The notes under the pieces: model-generated
Seen by the model: only the letters and a program-made list of their open reading frames with translations
What the model was told of the DNA's origin: nothing
Database searches by the model: none
DNA from: Shinisaurus crocodilurus
Lineage: Eukaryota; Chordata; Lepidosauria; Squamata; Shinisauridae
Length of the DNA: 64,000 nucleotides
NCBI GenBank assembly: GCA_021292165.1
Contig: CM037879.1
Location: 261,275,921-261,339,920, forward strand
Direction of reading: 5' to 3'
Program-made: the position numbers and the translations under genes
In this document: piece after piece, positions 11,871 through 22,861 of the stretch
How the letters are laid out: every line of letters starts with the position of its first letter
Numbering within the stretch: position 1 is the stretch's first letter

Positions 11871-12483
11871 CTTGTGACAGGAGTCACCATTCAAAGAGTT
11901 TAGAGTGTGTATAAAAATAGTTTCAAAAAGCAAAGATATATGAAACCCTTTAGGCAGTTCAATGATTCCTTATCCAAGAAAATACAGAAACCATAGACTT
12001 GTAGCTAGAACATCAATATATTTATGATACTGCAGAGGCTACCAACTAAGGGCATGATCCAGCCAATATTTAAGCACTTTAATGTTCAATTGATTTTAAA
12101 GGGAGCACATATTTAAATCCCTCCCACTGGGACCAACAGGACTTCAAAGTGCTTAACTTTTTGCTCCATTTTTATTTTCACGTTTTTAGTTCAAGACTGC
12201 AAGAAGATCTACTGTGAATTAATTTTCAAATGTGAGCTATCCCTTCAGATCCATGTACTTGATTAGATACTTATCAAGTGTAACAATTCACCAGATGAAT
12301 GCTTGAAGAAATCTAAAGTTTTAGACACTGTGACACCATGCTGCTTCTGTCCATCCAGGTGAAAAATATTCACACAGCTCTTTAGACACCTCTTAAGACC
12401 TGTGGCTTCGTAACAGTCCAAATCTTTGCAGATTCCAAAGCCACACAGGCAATGTCCGTGACAAACTGGCCTCAGTCTCTTTC
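10867..12483 (-). other. TMEM263: Probable TMEM263 3' UTR with alternative polyadenylation signals
   Basis: The region downstream of the TMEM263 stop (leftward) is largely free of recognised transposons apart from a long AC repeat. Reverse-strand AATAAA signals are seen at 12171-12176 (about 310 bases after the stop) and 10867-10872 (about 1.6 kb after). Mammalian TMEM263 has a long 3' UTR, so the distal site is plausible. The true ends are not shown by the sequence. Confidence 0.5.
11818..11867. repeat. (AC)n microsatellite
   Basis: About 24 uninterrupted AC units, inside the presumed 3' UTR of TMEM263 (a GT repeat in the transcript). Confidence 0.95.
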
Positions 12484-12930
<447 letters not shown>

Positions 12931-13129
12931 TCAAATTTGCCCCCTTTTTTTGGTAATTACTCAACTTCCTATAGTGCTTTTCCTTTTATTCAATTTTTGT
13001 CTCCTGACTTCAGTCTCCTATTACACATACAATAAAAAGTTTAAGAGTAGAGTTTATTTGGGCAGAAGATAACAGAAATTCCCAACAGTCTCAAAACTTT
13101 TCAGCAGTTCATAGGAGGTTCCTTCTAAC

Positions 13130-13424
13130 CAAACTCTGCTAATCATATTGCACTAGAGCAAACCAACACAATATAACTAGCACATCAGAAAAAAGTGGTG
13201 ATGGCATGGCAAAAAAAGGGGGTGACTTTTCTTTTAAAAAGGCTGGCAGGGAGCACATGCCTTGTTTTGAAGAAAAACCACTCCCTTTTCTTGCTACTGT
13301 GCCACTGAATTTTGGTGGCAAATCACCACTTTCCCCCATTGTGCTGGTTATGTTGTGCAAGTGCTGTTTTATCCTAGCACAATGCCATTAGCACTAGACT
13401 AGTGCAAGGACTCCATTGGATACT
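13130..13424. repeat. Fold-back repeat related to 9651-9883
   Basis: Shared terminus actccattggatac and inner inverted pieces (gtggtgatgg / caaatcaccac, and gcactag themes). The left boundary is uncertain. Two short overlapping reading frames on opposite strands here are fold-back by-products. Confidence 0.4.
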
Positions 13425-13460
13425 ACCCTGTGAAAGAACTGGATTAATAATTTCAGAAGA

Positions 13461-13586
13461 GTCCGTTTCATCCAAGAGTGCCTGGAGTTGACCAGCAACC
13501 ACCCGCTCAAGCACCTTGCATTCCTAGGCAAGGTGCTTGAGCGGGTGGTTGCTGGTCAGCTCCAGGCACTCTTGGATGAAACGGAC
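13461..13586. repeat. 59-bp inverted repeat at the 5' end of a LINE
   Basis: The left arm 13461-13519 and right arm 13528-13586 are reverse complements with one mismatch, around an 8-base loop. The right arm is the beginning of the LINE reverse transcriptase segment (GKVLERVVAGQLQALLDET). The left arm is therefore an inverted copy of LINE sequence made at or after insertion. Confidence 0.92.
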
Positions 13587-15017
13587 TACGACTATCTAGA
13601 TCCATTTCAATCTGGATTCAGGCCTGGTTTTGGAACGGAAACTGCCTTGGTCGCCCTGTGGGATGACCACTGTCGGGAGAGGGACAGGGGGAGCATGACC
13701 CCATTGATTCTCTTGGACTCTTAGCGGCTTTCGATACCATTGACCATGGTATCCTTCTGGAAAGGTTGTCTGGGTTGGGAGTTGGAGGCACTGCGCTCCA
13801 GTGGTTCCGATCCTACTTGGCTGGCCAATTCCAGGTGGTGGTGCTAGGGGATTACTGCTCTGTCCCTTGGCAATTATGCCATGGGGTGCCACAGGGCTCT
13901 ATTTTATCCCCTATGTTGTTTAACATCTACATGAAACCACTGGGAGAGGTTATCCAGAGGTGTGGGCTGAGGTGTCATCAATATGCAGATTATACCCAGC
14001 TCTATCTCTCCTTTACATCTAATCCAGGTGAGGCAGTGGCTGTTCTGAATCAGTGCCTGGGCACAGTAATGGACTGGATGAGGGCTAATAAACTAAGTCA
14101 ATCCAGATAAGATGGAGGTACTGTTAGTGGGTGGTTCGCCTGCCCAGCTAAGTGAAATTCAACCAGTTCTGGATGGGGTTGCACTCCCCCTGAAGGATCA
14201 GGTTCGTAGTTTGGGGGTGCTCATGGATCCACAACTGTCACTCAAGGAACAGGTGAACTCGGTGGCACGGAGCACCTTTTATCCGCTTAGGCTGATATAC
14301 CAACTACGTCCTTATCTAGACAGAGATAGCCTAGCTACAGTTATCCATGCTCTGGTAACCTCTCGTTTGGATTACTGCAATGCGTTATACGTGGGGCTGC
14401 CCTTGAAAACGGTCCGGAAACTTCAGCTGGTCCAAAATAGGGCAGCGAGATTGTTAATGGGGACTGGCTGATGTGGACATATTATGCCAGTGCTTTTTCA
14501 TCTGCACTGGCTGCCAGTCTGTTTCCGGGCCCAATTCAAAGTGCTGGTACTAACATTCAAAGCCCTAAACGGCTTGGGGCCAGGGTATGTAAAGGATCGT
14601 CTCCTCCCATATGTACCTGCCCAGACACTAAGATCTGCATCGAGAACCCCTGCCAAAGGAAGTGAGGCAGGTGGCTACTAGGAGGAGGGCCTTTTCTGCT
14701 GTGGCACCCCGGTTATGGAATAAGCTCCCCAAAGAGGTTCGCCTGGCGCCTACTTTGTATTCTTTCCGGCGCCAGGTGAAGACCTTTCTATTCTCACAGG
14801 CATTTAAATCATTTTAATAATCTTAATCATTTTAATCTTGTAGTTGTTTTTAACTCTGTTATTGTAACTACTGCTGCTACCTCTGCTGTTTGTTTTTAAT
14901 CTGTGGTTTTAAATTTTATATTTATTTTATATTGTATTTTATGGTTTTAACTGTTGTAAACCGCCCAGAGAGCTTCGGCTATTGGGCGGCATAAAAATGT
15001 ATTAAATAAATAAAATA
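13528..15017 (+). mobile_element. CR1/L2-type LINE, 5'-truncated, with complete 3' tail
   Basis: The translation carries reverse transcriptase motifs: an FQSGFRPGFGTETAL block, [33 protein letters not shown], and the catalytic box in the form YADY. Further on are RSLGVLMDPQLSLKEQV and LQLVQNRAARLL. The tail ends 'ccgcccagagagcttcggct...ataaataaa'. Tail relatives in this window lie at 21271-21553, 47605-47945, 53786-54985 and 63555-63875. It lies antisense in a TMEM263 intron. The family (CR1, L2 or L3 group) is inferred from motifs recalled for squamates. Confidence 0.9.
13530..14680 (+). pseudogene. Broken LINE reverse transcriptase
   Basis: This is the protein part of the LINE, in pieces 13488-13724, 13766-14110, 14112-14471 and 14484-14681. 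A frame break falls just where the first catalytic Asp block (AAFDTIDH) should follow LILLD at about 13720. A second break follows 14100, and the YADD box has lost its second Asp (YADY near 13980-13995). It cannot encode an active polymerase. The domain matches the C-terminal half of the usual LINE ORF2. The endonuclease is absent because of 5' truncation. Confidence 0.88.
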
Positions 15018-15099
15018 ATCTACAACCTATACAATAGAGATGGGTCTCAACCAGCTAGTACACCAAGTAGAACCAACGTAATAGGACACTATAAGCATG

Positions 15100-15198
15100 G
15101 TGGATTGATTTAAGTCAAGGCAATTTAAATCACTGATTTAAATCATGATTTTATCAGTAAGAAAACAGGTTGATTTAAATCACTGATTTAAATCAATT
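15100..15198. repeat. TTTAAATCA-rich tandem/inverted repeat
   Basis: The motif tgatttaaatca and its reverse complement occur about six times in 100 bases, which makes the stretch largely self-complementary. Similar AT-rich sequence blocks are known as dispersed repeats in many animals. It abuts the 5S-derived SINE piece. Confidence 0.7.
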
Positions 15199-15212
15199 TT
15201 CCCACTGAAATT

Positions 15213-15337
15213 AGCTAAGCAGGGTCAGGCCTGGTTATTACTTGGATGGGAGACCCCTCCTCTAGTTTGAGCAGGGGGTTGGACTCGATAGCCTTGTAGG
15301 CTCCTTCCAACTCTATGATCTATGAAATCTATGAATG
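15213..15337 (+). mobile_element. 5S rRNA-derived SINE piece joined to a CR1 tail
   Basis: Positions 15213-15255 match the internal promoter part of vertebrate 5S rRNA (agctaagcagggtc...tggatgggagacc) with about two differences in 43 bases. From about 15262 the sequence is a CR1 3' end (gggttggactcgatagcctt...ccaactctatga) closing in degenerate tctatga repeats. This arrangement fits SINE3/5S-type SINEs that use CR1 machinery. 5S-derived SINEs have been reported in lizards and fish. The 5' half of the 5S unit is missing. Confidence 0.8.
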
Positions 15338-15571
15338 ATGGTGGAAATCTGACATCTAAGCCATGTTAATTTACAACTAAGCAAAGTATTAAAGTATTAA
15401 ACTTTAGAATACATTTTACACTTTCATTCTTACAAGCAGGCTTTTCATCTCTTTGTCTTACTATATATATTTTGCATGCTTTATTTTAACCTATAAAAGG
15501 AATGTTTTTAAAACATTCCCATATAGGCTTATTTTTATGACCAACACCTATAACAGTTTGAGGTTAACAAC

Positions 15572-15660
15572 ACACAATCCTATACATACCTACTCAGAAA
15601 TAAGTTCTATTGAGTTCAATGGGGCTTACTGCCAGGTAAGTGAATATAGGATTGCAGCTT
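15572..15660. repeat. Short inverted-end repeat (caatcctat family)
   Basis: The sequence runs acaatcctatacatacctac ... gaatataggattgcagct, so the ends are inverted copies. The middle is 'aagttctattgagttcaatggggcttact'. Relatives lie at 30830-30910, 47443-47528 and 49188-49275, with worn pieces near 1223-1275 and 3030-3105. Confidence 0.65.
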
Positions 15661-16143
15661 TAGTATGGGAATACAGGAAGATGCACACTGGACAATTTTG
15701 TCTTCTCTTTCTTTCCAGCATTGCTCCTTTCTGCTTCACTCTGTCTTGGCAGCGCAACATTATGCTATCTAGTGAATAAATGACACTTTATGAGTTATAT
15801 TACTCTTCTCACATCCCACTCAATTGAAAAGGACAATATTTTATGTATTCTAGCACTATCCTGAATAAAACAGAGCAAAAGGTATTATTCAAGTAATTTT
15901 CTTTACAAAATCAGCTTTAGTCTTGAAATTAGTTCATAAAGGGAAAATAATTAAGAAATTAGTAAATAATTTCAGTGCATAGAAGGACTATGTTTCAGCC
16001 TACACTACATCAGTTGGCTCCTCAGGACTAACAGCAATCAGAAATCCATTTACTGAAGTAGATCTGAACAAATACTCATGCACTGTACCATAACAAGACA
16101 TTTTAGCTTACAGAACTACAGTAAACTTATTACTGAAATTTAC

Positions 16144-16207
16144 CTTCTGGTGGCTCCTCATTAAGGTATGGGGGAACATCTTGCTCATTTTTGTCTGTCT
16201 GATTCAT
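16144..16207 (-). CDS. TMEM263: TMEM263 first coding exon (residues 1-21 and part of 22)
   Basis: On the - strand this encodes the N-terminus MNQTDKNEQDVPPYLNEEPP, followed by E and the first base of the next codon. This is the conserved hydrophilic, cytosolic-type leader of TMEM263. The ATG is at 16207-16205. The exon starts at 16213 after a pyrimidine-rich acceptor (ttattttttag) and ends in the donor AG|GTAAAT at 16144/16143. The 64 coding bases join in frame to the 287 of 12484-12770 for 117 codons including stop. It was too short for a simple ORF search. The ATG has G at -3, a fair initiation context. Confidence 0.95.
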
Positions 16208-17189
16208 TACTGCCTAAAAAATAAAGGAACAGAGTTATCATATACTATATAGGCACAGGCTTTTAAGAAGTCCATCTCTCACCCACCTCCCATTGCAAAA
16301 TAAAGGTACAGTTTAATCCTAACAGATGCTATTCCTGCCAATGAATGTGTATACCAACTGGCATGCCAGTCCAAAATCTCAATATGTGATTTTACACAGG
16401 TGCTATGAACTGATGTACCAGAGTCACCAATGCCAGTTTCTGTGTTAAGCGTAAACATGCAATTTTCAGTCTCTTTTTGCCAGCAGTCCCTGGTTGTAAG
16501 CTCTAGCTTAAAAAGTAGTGAAAAAAATGTCACTGAATGGAATGAGAAAGTAATTTATGGTATATAGGGATAGTAGATGAAGAGAAAGTAACTTTAGTTC
16601 AGATATGTGTTTATCATTATAAGGAAACATGAAAGCTGAGAATGGTGTACCAGCAACCACACCAAGCAGTAGAGAAAAGTACAAATATAGGAAAAGGCAG
16701 AGCTGGTTGGAGGGGCTTGGTGGGCCCATGTGGCCTATATGAGCCAACTATTGAGGAAGAGGGCCCTACACTACCATGGTATGAAGAGTTTTTTTAATAA
16801 AACAGTTTTTAAATATACTAGAAATAAAGCTTAGGAGAAAACAAAATAAGGTTAAGACAAACTTCTTTTACAGATTGGGAGTGATCAATGCAGATTATTT
16901 CATACACAATTTTGTACTGCAGAAGAGTCTTATGTTAAGTAACTATTATTCAGGCAAAGTATACATCAGCATAGCTTGTTTTCAGACATCCTAATAACAG
17001 TGTGTGTTAGATAAACTATGAATGCTCTGGGTTGATCTCATGAGGTCCAGCAGAATCTGCTCTTTGAAAAACGAGATAGCCAGTGAATTAGTAAAAAAGA
17101 AAAGAAAAGCTACTACTTGGGTAGTCACCCAAACTCAACAAGGAAGAGCCGCCACAAAATTGTGCTAGAACAGCTCCATGATTGAGGGA

Positions 17190-17480
17190 GTAAGGGAGTA
17201 AGCCTGTGGTCCCTAGACATTGTTTGAGGGGCCACAGTATACTGAGGATTCCTCCCTCCGAGATCAGAGACAGCACTCCAACCTCAGAAGGGGGAGTCAG
17301 AGATCCAACTCCTCTCCCTTGCCCCCGACATGGAAAGAACCACACTAGCTCTCTCCAAGGTCAGAAAAGGGGGCGTTTCAGTGGGTGGGGAGGGGAGGAG
17401 ACCAGAGAGGTCAGGATACGAGGTGTCCTGAGGCCTCTCCAGCCTCCCCCTCCCCACTCTGAAGTGCCATCACTACACAC
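17190..17480. repeat. MITE-like repeat, inverted relative of 8600-8997
   Basis: The left part (cctgtggtccctagacattg, then tttgaggggccacagtatac) matches the reverse of the right end at 8940-8997. It is followed by the same GC-rich 'ctctccaaggtcag' body. The boundary on the right is uncertain. Confidence 0.5.
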
Positions 17481-17974
17481 ATATGCCACACACACAGAGT
17501 TCCCATGGCTCCTCCCCTGTAAAAAAACCCCACCAAACCCTCACCAGGCGACAGATGCAAGGGGGAACAAGAAAGCAGAGCCTTGCTGCCTACTAAGCCC
17601 AGGCAAAATTTGCAAAGTCCTGGATACTGGAAAACCTCACACTACTTAATGGATTGGTTCACATGTCACGCTAAGTCACTCTGCGAATAAGCCACCATGA
17701 GTTGGTTGTTCACTGAACAACCCATGGTACCCCCAAAAGACATGCAGCTTGCTGTGGCTTATCCCCCCCCCCCGTTCCCTCAGTTTTCCTTCAGCTCCCA
17801 GCATGCATCCCATGCACTTTTGTGGCAGAACTCATTGTCTCAGTCCCTACATCAGCTCCCTTACTGCAACTGGTCCACTGGGGTTGCCGGCTACCAAGGG
17901 AACCCCCCCACCCACATCAGATCACCAAATGGAATTAATTTTCAGAGCCCTTATGATCACATTCGCCAGCATCA

Positions 17975-17975
<1 letters not shown>

Positions 17976-18008
<33 letters not shown>

Positions 18009-18009
18009 G
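17976..18009. repeat. (ATT)n microsatellite
   Basis: About eleven ATT units. On the reverse strand it gives the artefactual poly-Asn reading frame. Confidence 0.95.
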
Positions 18010-18259
18010 GGAAATTTCACTGTTGCACAAGCGTGCAAGACCAACTCTCCAATATTTAGTCCAGCATACTGATATCCCTCTCTTGTCGATGTCCTAGTCA
18101 ATTTCATTCTCAATTTTGAGGCTTGCCTTGCCTGCTTCAGGTCACATGCAAGTCAGAACACCTGCCAGCAAAGTGCCTTCTCTCCAGCTGCTTTCTGCTC
18201 CATACCCCACTTGTCACTTCCCTCCATTGCTTGCTGTCACATCTTGATATGGCTTACAG

Positions 18260-18480
18260 AGCAGTGAGTGGGACTGGGAAACATACACAAATGTCATGGC
18301 AAAGCAGTAACATGGAGGAGAAAACCACATGTATCTCAAGGCAGAGCAGTAAATGGAGGGGAATAAATTGTTCATATCCCAAGGCCAAGCAGTAAGTGGG
18401 GCATAATTTGCGCAAATCTCAAGGCACAGCAGTAAAGATATACATTGACATATCTCAGAGCAGTAAACAGGAGGCAAAAA
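18260..18480. repeat. Degenerate tandem repeat around 'agagcagtaa'
   Basis: The theme 'tctcaaggcagagcagtaaatgg' recurs about five or six times at spacings of roughly 40-55 bases with much divergence. This is an old minisatellite-like block. Confidence 0.6.
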
Positions 18481-20413
18481 TTGTGAAAATGTAAAGGCAG
18501 CTGTCATTCACTCTTGCACAGGACTGAATATATATATATATATATAAAGAGAGAGAGAGAGATGCAAGTGCACTCAGGACACTCTCCGGTGTCCTTTCTT
18601 TGTGACCTTTAGGGGCACAGGGTGATGAAAAGGGATGAGGTAGGATGGCAGCAGCACAAGCGAGATCGTGAGGAGTGGCAGAGGTTTTTGCCATTTTGGC
18701 CAGGCGGCTCTCTAGCCGTTCCCAGCAACCCATGATAAAATCACCCTGTTGTATTCAGATGACACAACAAGCCACCATGGGTATCAACAACCCTAAAACA
18801 AGCTATGAATTCACAGAGTGGCTTGTTTGTGAAAAATAAGCCACCCTGCAGAAATCATGCTCGGTTCACACGATTCAACAACCCACCATGGCTGATCACC
18901 CATGGCGGGTTGTCGTGCCATGTGAACCCAGTCAATGCCACACATTCATACATTTTCAACAAATTGTGAAGAGCTGAGGCTCTATTGTCAGGAGTTTTGA
19001 TATCAAATGATTAGAAAAAGCAAAAACAAGGAAATATTGTAAGTTCTTTACTGGCCTGCCACCATAGTAAACTACATTGCAACACTTGAAAAATGCTGAA
19101 CTAATGAGTTGAACTTTGGCAGGATATTAATGCAAAGTATAAAATCAGCATGACAAAGGGCAAAGATTCATCAATTAAAAAGGACACATTTTAAGCTATC
19201 CAGCATTTTAATGACTGCTTGTTATTTTAATGTGACAAATATATTTAAATTTAAAGGTGACTTTAACTATGCCATGATACTAAATATATCTTCCGCTAAA
19301 GTCAGTGGGTTTTACTTCAAAGTAAGTGAGTTTAAGATAACAGTGTCAGAAGTTTGGAATAGCCTCCCTTCATGCCATAGTAGGTTACCGTGCAGAAGCA
19401 TCACAAAGGTTGCCAGGACTTAGTTCAATAATGCCCTGCCAGACACATTGCCCTGCTGAAGTCTTTCATGGCCCTTAATTAGGGCAATCAAGATCATATG
19501 GAATTTTGCCAAGAGATGTGGCATTAACACTACTCTCCTGGTCAGATTCCAGTTTGAATTGCCACATACCTCCTACAGATTTAATTGGATACAGCATTAG
19601 TCACCACTTCCTGTCCTTAGCATAAAGTAGCTTTAAATCGCTTTTGGGAAGTTGCTATTTTAGATGTAGAAAATATGTCTACATAATCAACATGGCATGA
19701 ATTAATGAAGGCCGAAAGCAGATATGCAAAAAACCTCTCCATTACCCTCTCAGCTTTATTAAAATGAGTAACTTTGCTTTAGGCTAAACATTCTCTCAGG
19801 AAGTTATCAGCCAACAAACTGACATTTACAGAGCTTTTACAACCAACACTTCGGAGATACAATGGTAAATATTTCAACCTCAGTCCTTTTGTTGAGCATC
19901 AGGGTTTTCTTTTTAATATTATTAAGTATCTGCAGTCCACCTCACAAAATCAATGCCAACATTTTTTTTTACAATCATTAAAAAAAAATAATTAGTTTTT
20001 AAATGTGAATTACACCAAAACAAAACATAAACCATAAAAAAATGAGAAGAAAAAAGAACAAAAAATACAAATTTCTTACATATGTATGAAATATATATCC
20101 ATAAGTATTAAAAAGTATGTAGTAATACAATTATCCATAAAAATAGTTATGCATAGACTTCAGAAAAAGCAGACCAAATATCCATGCATTTATCCATCTG
20201 CAGGTGACACCTAAATACCACTGTGTTATAGGAGGTGATCCATTGTGTTATAGGAGGTGAGCATTTATCTTTCCAGTGTTGTAATATCAATCAATGCCAA
20301 CATTTCTATCATTTTAGCAGGGATGGGATACCTATTTCAGGCTTTTAAAACAAATATAATTTGTCAGATATAATTAAAATATTGAAATAAAGCAGCTAAC
20401 ATGTAGCCTAAAT

Positions 20414-20548
20414 CAGGGGTGGGAAGAAAGTAGATCTCCAGTTGCTTTGGACTTCAACTGCCAGCACTCCTGGCTATTGGCCATGCTGGTAGAGGCCCCT
20501 GGGAGCTGACTCCAAAACATTTGGAGATCTACCTTCTGCCCACACCTG
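20414..20548. mobile_element. hAT MITE (caggggtggg family)
   Basis: A 135-bp fold-back element starting caggggtgggaagaaag and ending ttctgcccacacctg. The flanks gcctaaat and gcgtaaaa agree at 6 of 8 bases, consistent with a worn 8-bp target duplication. Confidence 0.7.
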
Positions 20549-20650
20549 GCGTAAAAGTCACTAAAGTACGGTCTTCTAAGAAGTCTTCTGCAGCATTATA
20601 GAATTAAACAAGTAATATTAATCTAAATATAGTATACCCCACATACATAC

Positions 20651-20731
20651 CTATATGATGCCTTGCTGTATAGCTTCAAGATGCCAAGTACAACTTCCTT
20701 CCTCTTTTTTCTTGTAATTAAATGACAACAT
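20651..20731 (-). other. TMEM263: Candidate untranslated exon of TMEM263 with an exon-filling upstream ORF
   Basis: On the - strand an acceptor (tttattattgtag) precedes 20731 and a strong donor (atatag|gtatgt) follows 20651, giving an 81-bp exon. It begins with ATG at its first base and stays open for 26 codons to a TAG that is its last codon. The peptide reads MLSFNYKKKEEGSCTWHLEA plus six more residues (IQQGII). It would lie in the 5' UTR, between the CpG-island exon and the coding exon at 16213. Exon status is inferred from splice signals only. Translation is unknown. Confidence 0.45.
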
Positions 20732-20885
20732 CTACAATAATAAACTAGTTGTAAGTTTCAGGGGAAAACAAACATTAGCACAAGTTAAAAGAAAATAATG
20801 TAGCACATGTCTAGTAATATTGATCATGTATGAAATTTCCAGAAGCAATAGAAAGTTGTTGAGCCCTTTCAAGAAATATGTTTTA

Positions 20886-20962
20886 GACCAGTGTACTCCA
20901 ACCTTGGGTCCCCAGATGTTTTTGGCCTAAAACTCCCAGCATGCTCCAGCCAGCGAACACGG
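20886..20962. repeat. Fragment of the hAT MITE family
   Basis: The sequence (ccaaccttgggtccccagat...aaaactcccagcatgctcc) matches half of the fold-back MITEs at 35256-35373 and 61361-61503. Confidence 0.5.
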
Positions 20963-21270
20963 TAGACAGTGTGGGGCCTGGACAATGCATTTCCTAGTGA
21001 GGCAATGGTTCTGTCACTATTTTTATCATAGAAAAAAAGAGTTTTATACTTATTCTGTAGGTACCATGGAAAAGACATATGGAAGGGTTCTGCAGAAAAG
21101 GTACAGTTTTGCAATAATTCAAGAATCAGGGCATATGCACAAGGTGGAATGTTGCACCAAAAGCTTAAATATAAGCATTCTAGGGCTGCTGCACATAATT
21201 TCCTATGTGGTATCATTCCTGCATAGAAAGTTACACATGACCTGTCTACACAATACCATATATATTGTGC

Positions 21271-21553
21271 AGCCAGGCTGGTGGGGACTAGGAAGAGGGC
21301 CTTTTCTGTGGCAGCCCCCAAGTTATGGAACTCCCTCCCCAGTGACCTTCACTATGCCCACTTCTTGATGAACTTCTGCTGGGCTTTAAAAACATGGCTT
21401 TTCAGGTGGGAATATAGGGTGGGTTAGGATTTTTTTATTTTTTAAAAAACTCTTATATTGTTTTAATGGTGTTTTATCTTGACTGTACATCGCCCAGGGT
21501 GGCCGGGTGACCAGCCAGATGGGCGATTTAAAAATATAATAAATAAATAAATG
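21271..21553 (+). mobile_element. CR1/L2-type LINE 3' end
   Basis: Truncated copy of the LINE tail: 'ggcttggaagagggccttttctg', 'gttatggaactccctcccc' and 'ttttcaggtgggaat' blocks, then 'catcgcccagggtggcc' and a final aataaataaata. It corresponds to the tail of 13528-15017 but is a different subfamily. Confidence 0.75.
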
Positions 21554-21692
21554 ACAAATGTGCATATGCCTATTTTGCCATGAACTCTGCCATCTATTGG
21601 GACTTCCCACCATATGTAAATGCATAATGGTGTAAATGCAGACTGAAATGAATTTCTTACACAAAGCGCTACCTGTAGGAAATCTCTCTTAT

Positions 21693-21971
21693 TTCATTTA
21701 GAATTTCTTACATAACAATGTACTATTTCTTCAAAACATGCCCCATTCAGTGCAGTTATTAATAAGGCAGCTTGTATTGCTCAGTGGCTAACAGACTGGG
21801 TCAAATCTTGCCTCTGCCATCAACTCACTAGATAGCATTAGGCAAGTCATCCCCTCTCAGCTTCAATCCCCTCCCTCATCCACAAGGTAAGGTAGGTTAG
21901 AAAGACTTACACAAGATAAGGTGAGGTGCTCAGACCACTCAGAAAGCACCATATATATATTTATATTATAT
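21693..21971 (+). repeat. Left arm of a 279-bp inverted repeat
   Basis: Reverse complement of 22583-22861 with about five mismatches and no gaps. The arm contains a MIR-like SINE core (gggtcaaatcttgcctctgc, then caactcactagatagcatta). The spacer is 611 bp. Confidence 0.93.
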
Positions 21972-22582
21972 ATTATTACTATTGTAAGGCAGCAAATTAT
22001 TTTTATGAAAGAATTTTCAGTGTCCAAGTGTTTCCAATGGAGTACTTTTCTTTATATTGGCAGGCAAGATGAATATAATGCCATGCAAAAACGCAAACTA
22101 TTTTGACCAAAATTATACCCAAGCAGTTCTGGATTAATTGCTATATTGCTCCACTGTATACCCCACTGCAGATATTCATCTGAGCACAAAGCAAGACCAC
22201 ATTCCACACGCAAACACACATTACATTTCTCCAAGGAGATTTTTTTCATACATGTAAAATCCGAGTAAGACCCTACAAAGGAGATTTTGAAAACTGATTT
22301 GCACTGTGTTCAAAATATAGTAGTATTAGCATCACATTTTGGGATGGAGGGACACAGGATACAAATGTATGTATTTCAGCCCCCCAAGCCCATTGCTCAA
22401 GTTTTGGAATGAGCTCACGCCATTATGAGCCCCCCCCACACACACATTTACCTGGTGGCCAGATCATGGGGCCTCCATTATCTCCTAGAATGTTGCTGCA
22501 GCAGGCTCCCAAGTCCTTACTAAGGATGCCAGGATCCCTGGGAACAATATTTCTAATAGTTCCTGGAACCCAGGAACTAATA

Positions 22583-22861
22583 ATATAATATAAATATATA
22601 TATGGTGCTTTCTGAGTGGTCTGAGCACCTCACCTTATCTTGTGTAATCCTTTCTAACCTACCTTACCTTGTGGATGAGGGAGGGGATTGAAACTGAGAG
22701 GGGATGACTTGCCTAATGCTATCTAGTGAGTTGATGGCAGAGGCAAGATTTGACCCAGTCTGTTAGCCACTGAGCAATACAAGCTGCCTTATTAATAACT
22801 GCACTGAATGGGGCACGTTTTGAAAAAATAGTACATTGTTATGTAAGAAATTCTAAATGAA
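22583..22861 (-). repeat. Right arm of a 279-bp inverted repeat
   Basis: Pairs with 21693-21971 at about 98% identity, far higher than the age of the MIR-like core inside would suggest. The whole segment was therefore copied recently. Confidence 0.93.

Larger units (their letters stand above)
17653..18933. repeat. Composite repeat bounded by ggttcaca-type inverted ends
   Basis: The left end attggttcacatgtcacg and the right end gccatgtgaacccagtcaat are related and inverted. Similar ends occur at 24355-24646. Inside are a (TTA)n run, a degenerate tandem block and an (AT)n/(GA)n tract. No transposase frame was recognised. Whether it is one element or several is uncertain. Confidence 0.4.
16214..20650 (-). 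other. TMEM263: TMEM263 5' intron, distal part
   Basis: This is the intron between the candidate untranslated exon (20651-20731) and the first coding exon. 16214-17189 shows no gene or clear repeat. 17190-18933 is repeat-derived. 18934-20413 is AT-rich and unassigned, with a 20-bp tandem duplication near 20221-20262. Confidence 0.6.

Noticed and set aside
15213..15255. Functional 5S rRNA gene
   Set aside because: Only about 43 bases of 5S sequence are present and they are joined to a CR1 tail.
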